From the NCBI GenBank assembly GCA_014773175.1, contig VXCM01000497.1, positions 62,001-126,000 on the forward strand: a DNA stretch of 64,000 bases, read 5' to 3'. Positions 44,363 to 57,716 of the stretch are shown in pieces. This stretch comes from Lucifuga dentata. Lineage: Eukaryota > Chordata > Actinopteri > Ophidiiformes > Bythitidae. The notes below the pieces were generated by a model, which saw only the letters and a list, made by a program, of their open reading frames with translations, searched no databases and was not told the DNA's origin. The translations under genes were made by a program, and so were the position numbers. Numbering within the stretch: position 1 is the first letter of the stretch; each line of letters opens with the position of its first letter.

Positions 44363-46593
44363 GTGAGTGTGCATGTGCTGTGTATGTGTATGTGTATGTG
44401 TATGTGTGTGTGTGTGATGAAATTACAGATGTTGTTCGCCACAGCTGGGCATGCTGGGATCTGTCACATGATCAAATCAAATTTACCCTGATTTTCTTAC
44501 GTACACAACGAGTAGAATAAAATGAGATCAACGTAGAGAAACTAAGCTAGCTACAAAAGTCTGAGTTAAGAATAAGTTAATATTTTATTTTTGATACCTG
44601 TTGGGAAGTTCTCCTCCCACCTGCCCTCCTCCACAGAGAGGTCAGAGGTCAGCATCAGCTAATTAAAGAAGAGCCACAGTGGAGCTGGTCAGTGATGGAT
44701 TTATGTCCATCCATCCATCCATCTGTTCGGCCATTTTCCATTGCTTAATAGCAACAGGCTAAGCAAAGTAGCCCACATGTCCGTCTCCCTGGCAACATTC
44801 TCCAGGTTTTCCTGATGGCGGTGGTGTAGAAACAGCTAGTAAAAGAAAACAAATCTGAGGGAAGACATGGAAAGGCTCTTTTAATAGATACAGGACACAA
44901 ACGACACTCCCATCCTCTCATTCTTCTTCACTCTGGGCAAATTTCCAGCTGATATTAATGTTTTGTTTGTCTTGCTGCAAACAAGTGAATGCCTATGCGA
45001 AGATGTGAAGGAGCGTGTGTGTTTTTGCTTTGCCGAGGGCTCCTTAATAAGGGATGAGGTGAGGATGATGGCATCTCCGAGCTGCAGGGGCCACATCTGT
45101 ACAGATACAATAGCACTTTTGTGATGACCTCCACCGCTGCTGCTAAATTATCATCATGTAAACGGAGACTAGCCGGCCGGAAGGACCTGACAGAGTAAAC
45201 GGACCTCTGTCCAGCAGATTATGTCATATTTAAGTTTTTGGCATCATGTGTGTGAGCGGTTGGTTTCCACGCATATGTGTGTATGTCTGTGTGTGCATCC
45301 TTGGTTGCCTGATAGTCCCAGTGGCTCCATCTCCCATGCTGAGCAGCGTGGGAATGTGGAGCCCTCTGGTCTACGTCATCCTGCAGTAACTGACCCTCCG
45401 CATGGGTGTGGGAACCAGCTAGATCCTGCTGATTCTCTAAGAGGAGGAGATGCTCTATTGGCCGTTTATGGCCTGATTTCATCAAGTTGTTTTGGACTTT
45501 GTTTCCATGTGCTCGTTGCTCTTGGTGTTCGTTGTCCTCTTTTGCATTTTTCATCATCTTTGTCAGTAATATTTACCTTTTCAGGCTCTTTTTTGCTTTT
45601 CTTTACCCCAACTCTCCATTTTCACATTTTTGTTAATCTGTCAATTTATTCTGCTAATCCCCCTTCTTCTTCTTCTTCTTCTTTCTTGGAGATGACAGGG
45701 ACTTGGTTCCCTCCCTGCACCCAGCTTCCACTTTAAAAAAAAAAAAGAAAAAAATCCCTCAAAACACGTCTGACCACACCATCACGCCTCTGCGTTGTTG
45801 ATAGAGCAAAGCTGAACATAATAAACAGCCTCCCAAAAATGGATTCTTGGGATAAACAGTTTCTGGTGGTGTGGGACAAAAGGTCCCTCACTGGTATGCT
45901 GCATGTGCTGTTGTGGTCTCTTTCAAAATAAAGCAACAAGCTCTTAGCTGTGATGTAAGATTCACTTTGGAGAAGTCACCGCAGGGCTTTCTGTAGCCTT
46001 TTAAGTATTACAGCTGCGGACTGATCATAATGGGATTAAAAAGTAAATGTCTTGGCAGACAACAGTAAAGATGGTTTTAATTTGCCTACATAGACAGCCA
46101 AGGATTAAAATAAAAGTCTGAAATGCATTAATGGAATCACAGCAGCCGCATATAAATGAAACTTGTGCTCTCAAAGCTTTCAGAGCCAAAGAATTGCAGG
46201 ATTTTGTTTTATCTTGGGGGAGATCTGTTGATCTCTCTCTTATGTAACACCGCTTTGTTCCCAAATCTGCAGCAAGTGTTGTGACTTTTTACGACTGCAA
46301 AACGTTCTACTCTTTCATTCACTGTTTATCATCTTGTATAAGAACATCTAGTTCTGCTCCTTTCTGCTGTGGTTGGCTGGAGAAAAATACAGCATCCTGG
46401 GGTTAAGATAATGGCTTTATAAGGGTTTTATATGCATTTCTGTAGCCTCCCTTAAATTCCTCATGAGCAACAGAGTTAAGATTGGCTATGACCAATACTG
46501 AGGCTTTGAGCCACAGGCATTCACTACAAACACACACCCAGCGCAGGAAGCAACACTGACCGGTTAAGGGTTAAATATAGACAGCAACATCCA

Positions 46594-46632
46594 CAATAGA
46601 ATAGAATAGAATAGAATAGAATAGAATAGAAA
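46594..46632 (+). repeat. AATAG pentanucleotide repeat
   Basis: About seven units of ATAGA/AATAG in tandem. It may be the tail of a retroelement on the minus strand, but no body was recognised. Confidence 0.9.
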
Positions 46633-48890
46633 TTCTACACTCCTGCATGTCTTGAAAAAAGGTGGATTCCTGTGTTCGTCCAGACTTTGGGGTTAGCTGT
46701 AGTAAACCAGATTCCTGTGACATGAAAACAAGGATCTTTCCCGAACCCGGTCCAGGATTTGAGGAATGCTTGTTGTTGTGTGTGGAGAGTCGAGCGCGGA
46801 GATGAAAGCTGATCGAGGGAAAAGGGAAAGACATAGACCATCTCCTCCCTCCGTAAATCTGCNAATGAATCCCAGCACCACCCTGAAAAGAAACACCTCA
46901 CAGCAAAATATGGACAACATGTTTTCTTTTCTTACACACAAACATGTCTGTTTGACATTTGACCAAGAGTGTGTGCTGAAAGTGTCTAGAAAGCGTCTTT
47001 GGGGATGATGAGGTTTAACAGATTACAGATTTCACAACTATGATGCCGCTGTTTTTCTGTCTTCTCTCACGTGTCTGTGCTCCTTTCTTGTCTCACTTGT
47101 TCACTTCTTCAACAGCTGCACCTTATCAGTCTTTGGCTTCGTGTTGTCTTACACAATCCTTACTCAAGCTACACAGCCCCTTTTCTACCCTCCTCCTCCT
47201 CCTCTTCTTCCCCTCATTTCCTCTTGGCTCCGGTTCCCACTCTGTCCCCCTCTTTCTCATTTTCGTCCAAGGCGATCCGAGCCTCTCCACTTCCTGCAGA
47301 CTGTAAATCCTCCATTCCAGACAGACTGGACAAAACACACCTGGAAACATGAAGCACCTTGTATTATGGTAGGATTTTCTAGGCGTAATGGGGCTGCTGA
47401 GCTCAATTTGATACCCGCGGTGTCAGCTGTGGTCACAAAGCCTGATTCTGGTGGAGGTTGCAGCTTCTGCCATGTCTGTTTATTGCTCCACATGTCTTTG
47501 TGTTGTGTGGCCACAATGCAAAAGTGTCCTCATCTCAAATCAACAGGTGAAATCAGATTCTTCTCTCCTTGTGCACATTCAAACTCTGATTCACTTTTTT
47601 CCCCTCAGCTCTTCTACTTCTCCCAAAAGCAGTCCCCCCTCTTTCCTCATCTCCATCTTTCTTCCAACACGACCCTCCCCCACTTGCTCACCAGTTCAAC
47701 CCCTCATTCCAACCCCAAGCACCAGCTTCCTGTCTCGCATGGATCTTAAGTATTTTTTTTTAGACTTGCATGTGGCCTTCCCCTCCTTCCAATCACCTTT
47801 TTCACCTTTCCACATTTTTCTCCCCTTCTCACTCATTAAATCCATCTGTCCTCCTCCTCAACTCCCTCTTCTTTTCCTTATCCTTACCATAAACCAATAG
47901 AAAAAATTGAACTACCCCTCCAATCCATCAGTCCTTATTTTTTCTTACATGAACCGGAAATTCTTGTGTTATGAGCAAAGGAATGGGCTGAATTACTGCA
48001 CGTGTTGTTGGAACGATTACTGCATGACTCATAGCTCATTTTATGCTGATTGGTAGAAATCAACTGCACAGGCTTCATACCTGCACATCATTCTAACACA
48101 TATGGAAGTCACTAAGAGACTGTGGCGGCAGACAGAAATAAGGCTCTGTACATTCATAATCTGAGGCTGGGGGTTATGTTAGCTAACAAGCTGAAAGAGG
48201 CAACTAAAGAGAAACATACATGCACATACTTCATTCAGTAAAATATCAACTTCTGCTTGATGAATCAACACACATTATTGTGTTATTTTGCCTTTAAAAG
48301 AAATAAATATACATTAATAAAAATATACACGTACACAAATAATGCTTGTAATTTTATTTTTTTTACATTTTCTTAAATGTTTTTTTTTTCAGAAATAGTA
48401 GAAATAATAAATGAATTTGTTTATTATGACATTAAACAAATGAATAAATTAATTTCTGTAGTGATGAATCTCAATGATGGGAAACAATATAGCTGTAATT
48501 AAAAAAAACCCATCAGATGCAGTGGTTTGTTAAAAACTATTAAATATACATAATTTCAAGTTATTTCCCTCCATGGTGTAGTTCCCCTTTTCTACCACTA
48601 GGTGCTGCTGCTTGCTAACGCGTTGCTCACAATTTTGCAGCACCATCAATGCACATGTTGCTCCAGGTGCGCGCGCGCGCGTGTGTTGGTGTGTGTTGAG
48701 GAACATGGAAACTAATTGAAGCTGAGCTGGAGCCTCTGGTGTTTGTGGTCCTGCTGGTTCCATTTGTAATGACTTTAATGTTTTATTTCATCCTGCTCTG
48801 GTTTTGGATTAAATTTACAAAACACTTATAAAACGTCTTCAGTAACAGAAGCGAGAAACTAAACTGACTGAACAGGAATCCGAATTATTC

Positions 48891-48893
<3 letters not shown>

Positions 48894-48923
<30 letters not shown>

Positions 48924-48924
48924 N

Positions 48925-48977
<53 letters not shown>

Positions 48978-49064
48978 CGAGAGAGAGAGAGAAAAAGCGA
49001 GAGGCAGATAGAAGTGGAGAGAAAGATAGTGTGCGTGTGTGTGTGTATGTGTGTGTGTGTGTGA
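48894..49064 (+). repeat. compound poly-T / GT / GA microsatellite
   Basis: T-run to 48923, N at 48924, GT run 48925-48962, then GA-rich run, and a second GT/GA block to about 49064. Frames through it give Ser/Leu/His/Thr shadows. Confidence 0.9.
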
Positions 49065-49293
49065 GAGAGAGTTCTGACAAGTTTTACACACAAGTCCAAA
49101 AAACTTGATATATGATAAATATGTTATTCGTTCTCAAGAAAATGAAGTAAATGTAGTTTTTTTTTTATTTTCAAACTTCTAGTATACTTAATATCCCGAA
49201 ATGACTACAGGAATATTATAGCTGTAGCGCATTTCAAACTAGGATAATAATCTAAATTTTAACTATATCTAAATATTATAGTGATGGATTCAG

Positions 49294-49393
49294 CCAATCC
49301 GGAGTGAGCGTCCTCACGCTCCCCTCCAAAGTCTGACCAATCAGAAGCAGTAATTCTACTCCACACACGCTGGTAGCTGCCGTAGCTCCGCCC
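49294..49393 (+). promoter_or_regulatory. promoter region of the second tensin first exon
   Basis: Two CCAAT boxes (49294-49298 and 49337-49341, 43 bases apart) and a GC box CTCCGCCC (49386-49393) lie 115-215 bases before the ATG at 49507. No TATA box is seen at the usual distance. The cluster is in GC-richer sequence and looks like an NF-Y/Sp1-driven start. Confidence 0.5.
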
Positions 49394-49506
49394 ACAGCTC
49401 CAGCACAGAGGGAGGACCCGACTAAAGAAAACAAGTTATCTCATAGTCTCAGGCCGTGTTATTGATGGCCTGCCTGAGGATGAGGGAGATCATCTGAAGA
49501 GAGGAT

Positions 49507-49530
49507 ATGATTAGCGGGAAAATGAACAAG
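49507..49530 (+). CDS. candidate first coding exon of the tensin-family gene (short form)
   Basis: The ATG at 49507 is followed by seven codons (MISGKMNK) and donor GTAAGA in phase 0. This fits the C1 exon at 57717 directly, giving MISGKMNK-AGKGEPHIF. The 5' untranslated part probably starts between 49400 and 49480. The last residues SGKMNK resemble SGKMRLTK of the MGC exon, which supports the idea of exchangeable first exons. Confidence 0.55.
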
Positions 49531-50147
49531 GTAAGACCCGAACATCTTTGGGGAAAAGTTACTTTAGTTACTTTAGGTATTTTGGGGGGGAATTCTTCGT
49601 CCTGTTTGGAGTCTGGATGGATGCGTTCTGCTGCTGAGTTTTTTTACGCATGTGTTGCTTGCGGAGTTGCGCACTTTTATGAATTTGACTATTGAAGCAA
49701 CGAAAATGAACAGATTCCTGTCAAAGTCTAAAATGTGTGAGCAAACTTTATTCTGGTTACTTCTTAAAGGTTACAAACTGACAGGCAGAGTTTCGCGTGA
49801 GAAATCAATACAGATTTTGCTAGAGGTACTCTAGCAATGATGCTCCCATAATATCCCTTAAAATGTTTGATTTTGTTGAGGTTTCTCTAAATCCTCAAAA
49901 AAAAAAAAAAAATTGNAAAAAAAAAAAAAAAATTGTAATTGTTCTAATATCAAAGTAAAAATCATGGCCAGAGTTCTCACACAAATTACTTTATGTTTGT
50001 TGCTTTTCATTAACCTGTCAGGAAGAAAATTGTGAATACAGTCATATGATTCATTAAGCACACACACACACACACATAAACACGCACGCCTGTCAGTTAG
50101 GTAGCTCAAAATCATGGTTGGAGAGAGCATGTTTGTGATATAATTCA

Positions 50148-50149
<2 letters not shown>

Positions 50150-50196
<47 letters not shown>
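50150..50196 (+). repeat. CT microsatellite
   Basis: Uninterrupted CT run of about 23 units, a pyrimidine mirror repeat. Confidence 0.95.
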
Positions 50197-50200
<4 letters not shown>

Positions 50201-53200
50201 GTGTTTGTGTTGTGCCATTCTGTCATGGTCAAATTAGGAGCACAAGTTGAACTAAAGGTGAACAAACATCAACCGTGCTTCTGCTGGCATGTGTATGTGT
50301 GTGTTTCAAGCACATGTGCTATGTGGCAATATACAGTTGTAAGCGTGTATGCATGCACAAACACACAAATGATGATCTTTGTCATCCACATTGCTCATAT
50401 CATGTTCCCATGTCAGAGTTTCTATCCTGCTGTTACATGATGACATGAGGAAACCAGCCATTGATTAACAACAAGATAACATTGTCCAGCCTTTCCTCCA
50501 GCACTGATAACGATGTGGCCATTAGTGGATTTCTCCTGCGTGAACAATATTTCATGCGTCTGTAGATAAGCTGTGCTCGGCTACCTTTTCATCAGATGAG
50601 AGCATGTGACTTGAAAATTGCCAGTTCAGATCCTCAGATTCGGAATATCCTGCAGAAGTGATTCCTGACAGCCAGATTTCTGCTAGTTTATGTCTGTAGC
50701 TGGAATCCACTCAGATCTGTTTCTAACTTACCCACTAAGTCATCACCCGTGGATGTCATCCACTTCCTGAGGCCACATTACAGTAGATGGGCAACATTCT
50801 GAGGCAAAACAGATGCTGAGTTTTGCCAGTAAATATGAACTAACACTAGCGGGGGTTTTGGTGCTGCTGCTACTGGAGCAGTATGGCTTGAATGTGCGGA
50901 TGTGTGTGTACATGTGTGTATGTGTGAATGGCTGTGTGTGTGCTCAGAAGGAGTCCAAGTGACCGGAAGTATGTCACCGCAGCATGCTGACCTCACCTCG
51001 GGAACAGCGAGTCTCTGTTCCCTCCACTGCGTGTCCCACCCTTTGGACACACACACACACACTGGCCTTGGTGCTAACAAATGATGCAGGAACTCAGATG
51101 CTGGTCCATGTGAGAAGCTTTCAATGGAGGGTGGGATTTAAACACACATACACACAGTCACACACTAAATGAATGACTGTGTGTGTTAGATTGTATCACA
51201 CCCAAATAATTAGCAACCATTACAGAAATAACAACCTTTATTGTTTAAACCAGCAGTAGATGCTTTGACCTGTCGCATTTTGAAGTTGAACGTTCAACTT
51301 TCCAGATAAAAAGACTTAAAATACTTCCATTGAAGCTAAAGGTCAAGTCTGTGAATTCCTCTTCGGACCTCAGATTGTTTTTTCTGTTATTGCAGCAGAC
51401 CAGAGGAAATGTTTAATGAGTCAAATAGCTTGCCTCTGTTTAGTATCAGTAAGAATGATGATGTTTTACACTAACCAGACCAGTGATGGAATGAGGAAAA
51501 AAATGTGCAAAACACTGAAATTTTGGCAAAATGAAATAAAGAAAACCATTAAATACAAAATGGAAGTACAGGATGAAATAATGTTAAACAAACTGAGGGT
51601 TTCTGCTTGAACTTGCAGAATGAAAACTGGCAGATTTCTGATTTGACAATAGATCTAAAGACAAAATCCCATTTTTTTTCTGCCAATCCCAGTATTCTTA
51701 TAATGACAAATCAATCAGACTTTTTTTTTTTTTCCCNTTTTTTTTTTTTTCCCTTCTCAAGAGCATCTTCTATTCTGGCCCTCAGCGGCCTCTGCAGCTG
51801 AATCTGACGTTCAGTAATGTACCGCTGCTTCACAATCACCATCACTGTCTAAATATAAACAGTATTTTTAGAACTGAAACAAGAGGGAAGGAGCAACAGA
51901 GTTTCCAGGGTGTGGTGACACACATGAATGGCTCTCCCTGTGTATTTGTATATTTGTATTCATAAATCTCAGCGTGTGTGTGTGTGCGCATCTCTTGTAC
52001 GTGTCAAACCCCTCCCTCATTCAATCCAACAACTGTTCTGCGTCCTGGCATACGGGCCGTGAGGAAGGGGAGGGATCTCGTGTTAGAAAGCATCTCTTTG
52101 ACTCCAAGAACCTCAGGCTACTTTTTTTTTTTTTTTTNTTTTTTTTTTTTTTTGCCAGAAGGCTAAAAATATAAGAAAAAGGCGCTTGTTGTGTGTAGCA
52201 GATGTTGTAGAGGAGGGTGGGGTCTGTGCTGGTACACAGGGAGATTCAGGAAGAGGAAAGGGAAGGTTGTCCATTTCCACTGACTGTCTGCAGGGATACA
52301 CATCTGCACGTGAGTGTGCGCATGTGTGTATCAATATGTGTATCTGTGTGTGTGCAGGTAGCCGTTTACAGCTGGAAATTCAGGCAGGTCCCAGCTGGTG
52401 GAGACTTGAGGAGATGAGTGCCTGAAAGTCTGCATGCTTGTTGTTGAGACATTGCATAAACTCAAACTTTGTTAAGTGTCATTGAAGGGAGATGGAGCCA
52501 TTTACGTGAATTGAGTGGCTTTATGAATCTGAAAATCAGTGTTTTTATTTGTGGATTTTAGATGAATGAATTGCATGAGACAAAACTTAATTTGAATGTT
52601 TTAAATGTGCTGTAAATTGGACTAATCTTGTTTAAGTGATCAACATGTAACTCGTTTTCCCTAAGTAATATTTCAGCCGGGAACAGTTTTGTACTTATGT
52701 TCTTTGTATGATCAACTTTTTTGATCATATTGCCATCGGAAATGTCCTTTAATCCATTTTTTCTTTTAATCCAGTTTTTTTTTTTTTTTTTGGTCATTGG
52801 ATTCTGTCTTCCAGCAGCAGTTTTCTAATCCTCCATAATAGTTTCTTGATTTCCTCAGAGAGACAATATTGAATAACACGTTTTACTAGAGGAGGATGTT
52901 TTTTACCCATTACCGTGGCGACAGTAATTACTGTCCTGAGGACTGGGCTCAGCATCGCAGGTTGTTTTTAGTGGTAATCCACTCAGACTCCACCAGCTGT
53001 TCTCTGCTTCCTGTGTTCAGTTGTTAACCTCCTCCGCTGTGGTTTGTTCGGCTGGACTCCCAAGTTGACCTGATGTGTTTCACTGTGCTTGGCACCTAAC
53101 TTACTTACTTTTACATAATTTATATGCATTTCAGAGAATCGTACGCTGGTACAGAACCTTGGACTTTCCAGGCTGCTGAACTAAGCAGGATTCTGTACCA

Positions 53201-53229
53201 GATTGTAACGTTGCATGCAGAACTGGCTT

Positions 53230-53660
53230 AAAAGGAGACGTGATAAACAGATTTCCATGTTCTTGTTTTCAATTAGAGTTTATTTTTTAACTTTTGCAAT
53301 GATTTAACATGCAAAAACACACTGATCCACTCCTTTTCTCATTTGCTGCAACACCACTGTGCACGCTGAGTGAAAACAGGCCAGCTACTGTACGTATTGT
53401 CTCCTTAAGGCACCTCCCAACAGCTGTATTCTGACACAGCTGCTCACTGGCCTCGTACCTCATGGGTGTCAGTGAGTAGATTCCACAGTGATGTCAACAT
53501 CTTATGGAAGCAAAGTGATGCTTTCAGGGCAGATGCAGACTTACAGTATGGGTTTGTCTGACTGGATGCATTTCTTTGGTGTGAGCCTCTAGTTTCCCAA
53601 CTTTGACGATGTCCCTGTTATATTACACTGTAAAACTGAGGGAAAATAGCAAAAAGGGCA
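53230..53660. mobile_element. decayed relative of the 59265-59675 element
   Basis: Shared phrases in the same order include CTGATCCA, CAC(T/G)GTGCACGCTGAGTG then AAAACAG, and a right part with GATGCATTTCTTTGG, GTGAGCCTCTAG and GAGGGAAAATA. The left edge near TTAAAAGGAGACGTG would fit the TTAAAGG terminus of the better copy. The right edge is unclear. Confidence 0.5.
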
Positions 53661-53783
53661 GTATTTCCATATGTTTAAGTTGCTAATGTGCAACAGCAAA
53701 GCCTTGCCTATATCTTCACGTTTGTTACAACTGTCACTTGTTTTTTTTGTGTGTTTTTTTTGCTATACATGTGCATTTGTATA

Positions 53784-54165
53784 CACTATAGGCCAGAAGT
53801 TTGAGGCCACCCCCAGATTTAAAAAAGAAAAAGTCATCAATACACTGTTTGTTTTACAATTTATTGCTCAGGAAATGACCAAAAAAATAAATAAATAAAA
53901 AATGTAACTAATTAGTTTTCAAGAAGAACCTGTCAGCAAGAGCACATTATGTAGCCACAATGGCTGAAGAGATGATTTTTAATGAAGGCATGCCCAGTCT
54001 GTATTAGTGCAGCACTCCAGTTGTGTTCATCTCCCTTGCTGATGTGTTTTAACATTCTGTTCAATAGCTGCTGTCTGCCTTCTCCCACATCATTTAGGGA
54101 TTACTTTACTACACAGTCTGGTCATGCTAAATCTGGGGATGGCCTCAAACTTCTGGCCTGTAGTG
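53784..54165. mobile_element. Tc1/mariner-type MITE, 382 bp
   Basis: The ends CACTATAGGCCAGAAGTTTG and, on the other strand, CACTACAGGCCAGAAGTTTG are inverted repeats of about 38 bases. TA dinucleotides flank both sides (53782-53783, 54166-54167). CACTA-like termini with a TA target and a GGCCAGAAGTTTG motif are typical of Tc1/mariner-derived elements in fish. No transposase frame. Confidence 0.75.
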
Positions 54166-55247
54166 TATGTGTGTATAAAAAAGCTGGAATAAATATTCTC
54201 TGTTTTGAAAAGAAGGGGCTTCCATTTTCCTCTGAACCAGTTTGAACCCCGTTTCCACTGCGTTTTCCATGGATATGTTGGTTTTCAAGATAAAATCAGT
54301 TTAAACTTAACAAGACTCTAGCTTTTCAGAGTTGTACTTTTGTTATCTAAAACGTTGAAATTTTAAATATATTCACTTTGGTTTATCATTTTGCCCAAGC
54401 ATGGGAAAAATTTCTGCAACAATTTGGAGAAATGGATGGTCTCGTTAAGCTCCCTGTCACGCTGAGTGACTAGCGGTCGCCGTGGTTGTTGTCTTTGACG
54501 TGTAATTTAAGAAGGATTTACCATCCAGCCACCTTACAAGATCCTTATTCAACTTTATTCATCCCCGTGAGACCTTATAAAGCTTCCAGTAACAGATGCA
54601 CATATCACTGTCTGACCATGATTGCGTGCGGTTGGACTATATTACACTCTTGATTGTGTCAGAAACGGAAGGAATGTTGCCAACCTCTCCTCCGTGTGTT
54701 TATGTCTCTGCCCACGTCACCACTGTGGTGTAGTTGACAGTAATTGCTGCTTTATTTAAGCTCACCGTGTGTATAGTTGTGCATGTTGGTCCAAACACAC
54801 ATGAAGTACTTCTTAAGGTCACATCATGTAGGTTCATAGATCAGATTGAGCACACAGAAAAACATGCAAACACACATGAACAAATTTAGAGGAAGAAGTT
54901 TGACAGATGGATCCGTGTTTGCGTCTGACATGCTTATAGTGGGCTGAAATGTCAAGACAGACTGCGGCCAGACAAAGGGGCGTTTGTTTTGTTTGAGGTT
55001 CAGGAAAATATGGACAGCGAGCTAAATTAACTACCCATTAAAACAAGATTAAGAGTAGAGGGGTGTCATTCCTCCACCAAGGCTGAAAAAGCCAATTTGT
55101 GTTGTTCTAATAATATACTGGCGAAAAGGAAAGAAATGGGTATGTTATTACTTTTGAAGACGCTGACAAAAATATCTAACTATAAAGGCAGAAGTCTCTG
55201 TTTGTGGCACCAATATCTCTAGAACCTGACAGTGTATGAGTTGATAT

Positions 55248-55378
55248 TCGGCAGGTTTATTGCTCAGGACCCAAGGACGTGCAGTATTGCATGTGAAGTT
55301 GTTTGGATGAGCNTCGGCAGGTTTATTGCTCAGGACCCAAGGACGTGCAGTATTGCATGTGAAGTTGTTTGGATGAGC
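55248..55378. repeat. 65-base duplication around single N (assembly join)
   Basis: Bases 55248-55312 are repeated exactly at 55314-55378, around N at 55313. Confidence 0.9.
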
Positions 55379-55559
55379 GGTTCTCCAGTTGAGCTGTGCT
55401 GGTAAAAAGTAGTCCACATGGCAGTATACGTTCCAGGCATGGCAGCATATGCTCTGGCCCAGTAGCACAGTCTCAACCCGACCCTGTACAGCAAACAAAG
55501 CTAGCTCACGAGGATGTGCAGAACACAGTTATGGCAGGCTGTGGTGCACACCATAAAGT

Positions 55560-55775
55560 CCGGCCCGTTCCAAACAGGCACATTTTGAACAGGCACTGCA
55601 CTAGTTTAAAAAAATTCATGGATCTGCCTTTAGATCCGTATCCATACCAGGATTTAAAGGATTCTTCCCTGGGCCGTGCCCCACACTTCCACCCAGTTTT
55701 GTCAACATAGGTTCATAACTTTTTTTGTAAATCTGCTAACATGGGTGAAATCATAACCTGCTTGGTGGAGGTTTT
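55560..55775 (+). repeat. fragment of a common teleost interspersed repeat
   Basis: It contains GGATTCTTCCCTGGGCCGTG then CCCCACACTTCCACCCAGTT, CTGCTAAC, GTGAAATCATAACCTGCTTG and GTGGAGG. The opposite-strand phrase CCTCCACCAAGG at about 55071 may be the other end of the same insertion. The same family occurs at 28690-28890 and 34140-34260. Confidence 0.5.
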
Positions 55776-55990
55776 AAGATTACATATAAAACAAACCCAC
55801 CAGAAGTGATGTTGGAGTGAGAAAACATGCATGCAGCCTATGAAAGATATTTACCATTTCCAAAAGCGATGACAACACAGCTTTACAGGGTCCATGTGGT
55901 CACTCCCCCTTCCACCCCACATTACATAACAGACATCAGCCCACCTCCAGCCCTGAACCACCCACTCAGTCCACCTCTGTCAGGCTGCTG

Positions 55991-56123
55991 TGGCTGCAGT
56001 ACACTTGCACTGTAGCAGGCCAGCAGCCGCTGAACATGGCTGGCAGAGGCCGATGCNTGGCTGCAGTACACTTGCACTGTAGCAGGCCAGCAGCCGCTGA
56101 ACATGGCTGGCAGAGGCCGATGC
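55991..56123. repeat. 66-base duplication around single N (assembly join)
   Basis: Bases 55991-56056 are repeated exactly at 56058-56123, around N at 56057. Confidence 0.9.
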
Positions 56124-57305
56124 CAAGCAGGCAGCTGTCCAAACAGTATCCAGTCCCTAGAACAGAGTCAGAACAGCAAGATAATGGAAAAAGTGCGCAA
56201 ACAGCCATCTTTCTTTGTTACTAAGGAGGAAAAGCACACAAACGCAACAAAAACCTTGATGTGTACGTGTTACTTTAATTTTTCCAAAGCTATGAAAACA
56301 CAGACTGTAGTTGCTGCAGCACTTTTTAACAGGTCTTTTGTCACGCTGATGATGCCTATGGTGTGTTTCCATTCTTATTTTCACAGAGGAGTGAATACGG
56401 CTGAATGCATGACGTCAACTTAATGTCATGAAACTTTCCTCTGAGCCGATCAGAATGTTACCTTCAGATCATGAGTTCAGATCAGATTCATACCAGCATG
56501 TTTCAATTTTGACTCAATGTATTCATCAGAACTAAGCCATTATAAATCAAGACAGCAATAAAGGGGACATGCAGATTTTCATGTTCTATTTTGGTTCAAT
56601 ATACAAAAAACATATTGATCTTCTTGTGCTCTTCCTTGCTGTTGTTCCTTCCTTAATTTCTAAAATGGCAAAAGCCAGTGAAGAAGAAGCTATCAGCTAA
56701 AGTACGTTGAACTTTTGCAGATTGTATCAATGATGAAATAATCAGTTTTGTGGAGTTGATCAATAACACCTCTCAGCATCACCCTTAGTGTTGTGTGTGT
56801 ATATATGTGGCCACTTTTTTCCTTCTTCTCCTGTTATGCATCCATGCACGAAGAACACACCAAGCAATCCCCCTACTTAGCCTTTGGTCATTAGTGTTCT
56901 CATGTTCAAAGCCTCCACAAAGTCACGTCAGACTCGGTGATCTGTGGATCTGATCCCATGTTGGGAAACAAAGAGGCAGTGGGCGGGAAAGGGAACACAC
57001 ACACCAACACACACTTACTGACAAACCATACACACATGGGGACACACATGGTGGCACAAGCTAGAGGGAAGTGGAGAGAGACTTTTACCTCCTCTCTTTC
57101 TCAGTCTTTCACATACACACTTGAAAAAGGCAAACTCGCTCATTTTTCCTTAATCTACACACACATGCACACACACATTGAGGATTATAGTTGGGGTTTG
57201 GGCGGGAACCACAAGGATTATTACTGGAAGACAGTTACACAACCAGAACAGAAGTTCAGCTGGCAAAGGGAGTAGAAGAATGGATGTAGCTATATTTCTG
57301 AGCAT

Positions 57306-57309
<4 letters not shown>

Positions 57310-57345
<36 letters not shown>

Positions 57346-57362
57346 NACACACACACACACAC
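57310..57362 (+). repeat. CA microsatellite with single N
   Basis: CA run interrupted by N at 57346; the true length is unknown. Confidence 0.9.
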
Positions 57363-57469
57363 GCACCGTTCTGTCCCACAAATCAGTCAAACCACTTCTT
57401 TTTCACCTCATACATAGCCTACAGGTTAGAGCTGACAGCTTTAAGCTCCCATCAATGTCCAAACCATTT

Positions 57470-57478
57470 CTTTTCTTT

Positions 57479-57538
<60 letters not shown>

Positions 57539-57540
57539 TT
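57470..57540 (+). repeat. CTTT tetranucleotide repeat
   Basis: About 17 units of CTTT, a pyrimidine-only tract about 180 bases before the C1 exon. Confidence 0.95.
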
Positions 57541-57716
57541 CATCCTGTCAGGAAAGTCAGAAGAGATTTAACTTTTGCCAAGTCAAACTCTTGGACGAAA
57601 GTCAAACAGGGATTCTTACAGGCTTTTAGAGAGCAGGCGGCTACAGACTGCATTACGTCTGGTCATGCATGGGGTTTCTAACTCATTTTCCTGTGTGTGT
57701 GTTTGTGTTTAAGCAG

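Larger units (their letters stand above)
44363..49293. other. stretch between the two candidate first exons
   Basis: No supported exon was found. The + strand pyrimidine-rich region at 47040-47900 gives long Ser/Pro/Leu frames that are low complexity. There is an AATAG pentamer repeat at 46594-46632 and a single N at 46863. A poly-T run with N (48924) is followed by a GT then GA microsatellite to about 49000. Confidence 0.45.
49531..57716 (+). other. tensin-family gene, 8.2-kb intron 1
   Basis: No coding exon was recognised. It contains a CT microsatellite, several single-N joins (49916, 51737, 52139, 55313, 56057, 57346), a Tc1/mariner-type MITE and repeats listed separately. Frames in CA/GT tracts are shadows. 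Confidence 0.5.

Noticed and set aside
45219..45736. 171-codon + frame and 112-codon minus frame; a short run MLSSVGMWSPLVYVILQ in a third frame looks like a receptor transmembrane segment
   Set aside because: Only about 17 residues, followed by a stop, with no neighbouring exons in phase and no NPxxY motif. Chance similarity is more likely.
47040..47900. Overlapping long + strand frames (149 and 202 codons)
   Set aside because: Pyrimidine-rich low complexity; several frames are open at once and none has splice sites or recognisable motifs.
48839..49099. Minus-strand frames rich in Ser, Leu, His and Thr
   Set aside because: They are translations of GT and GA microsatellites and cross a single N.
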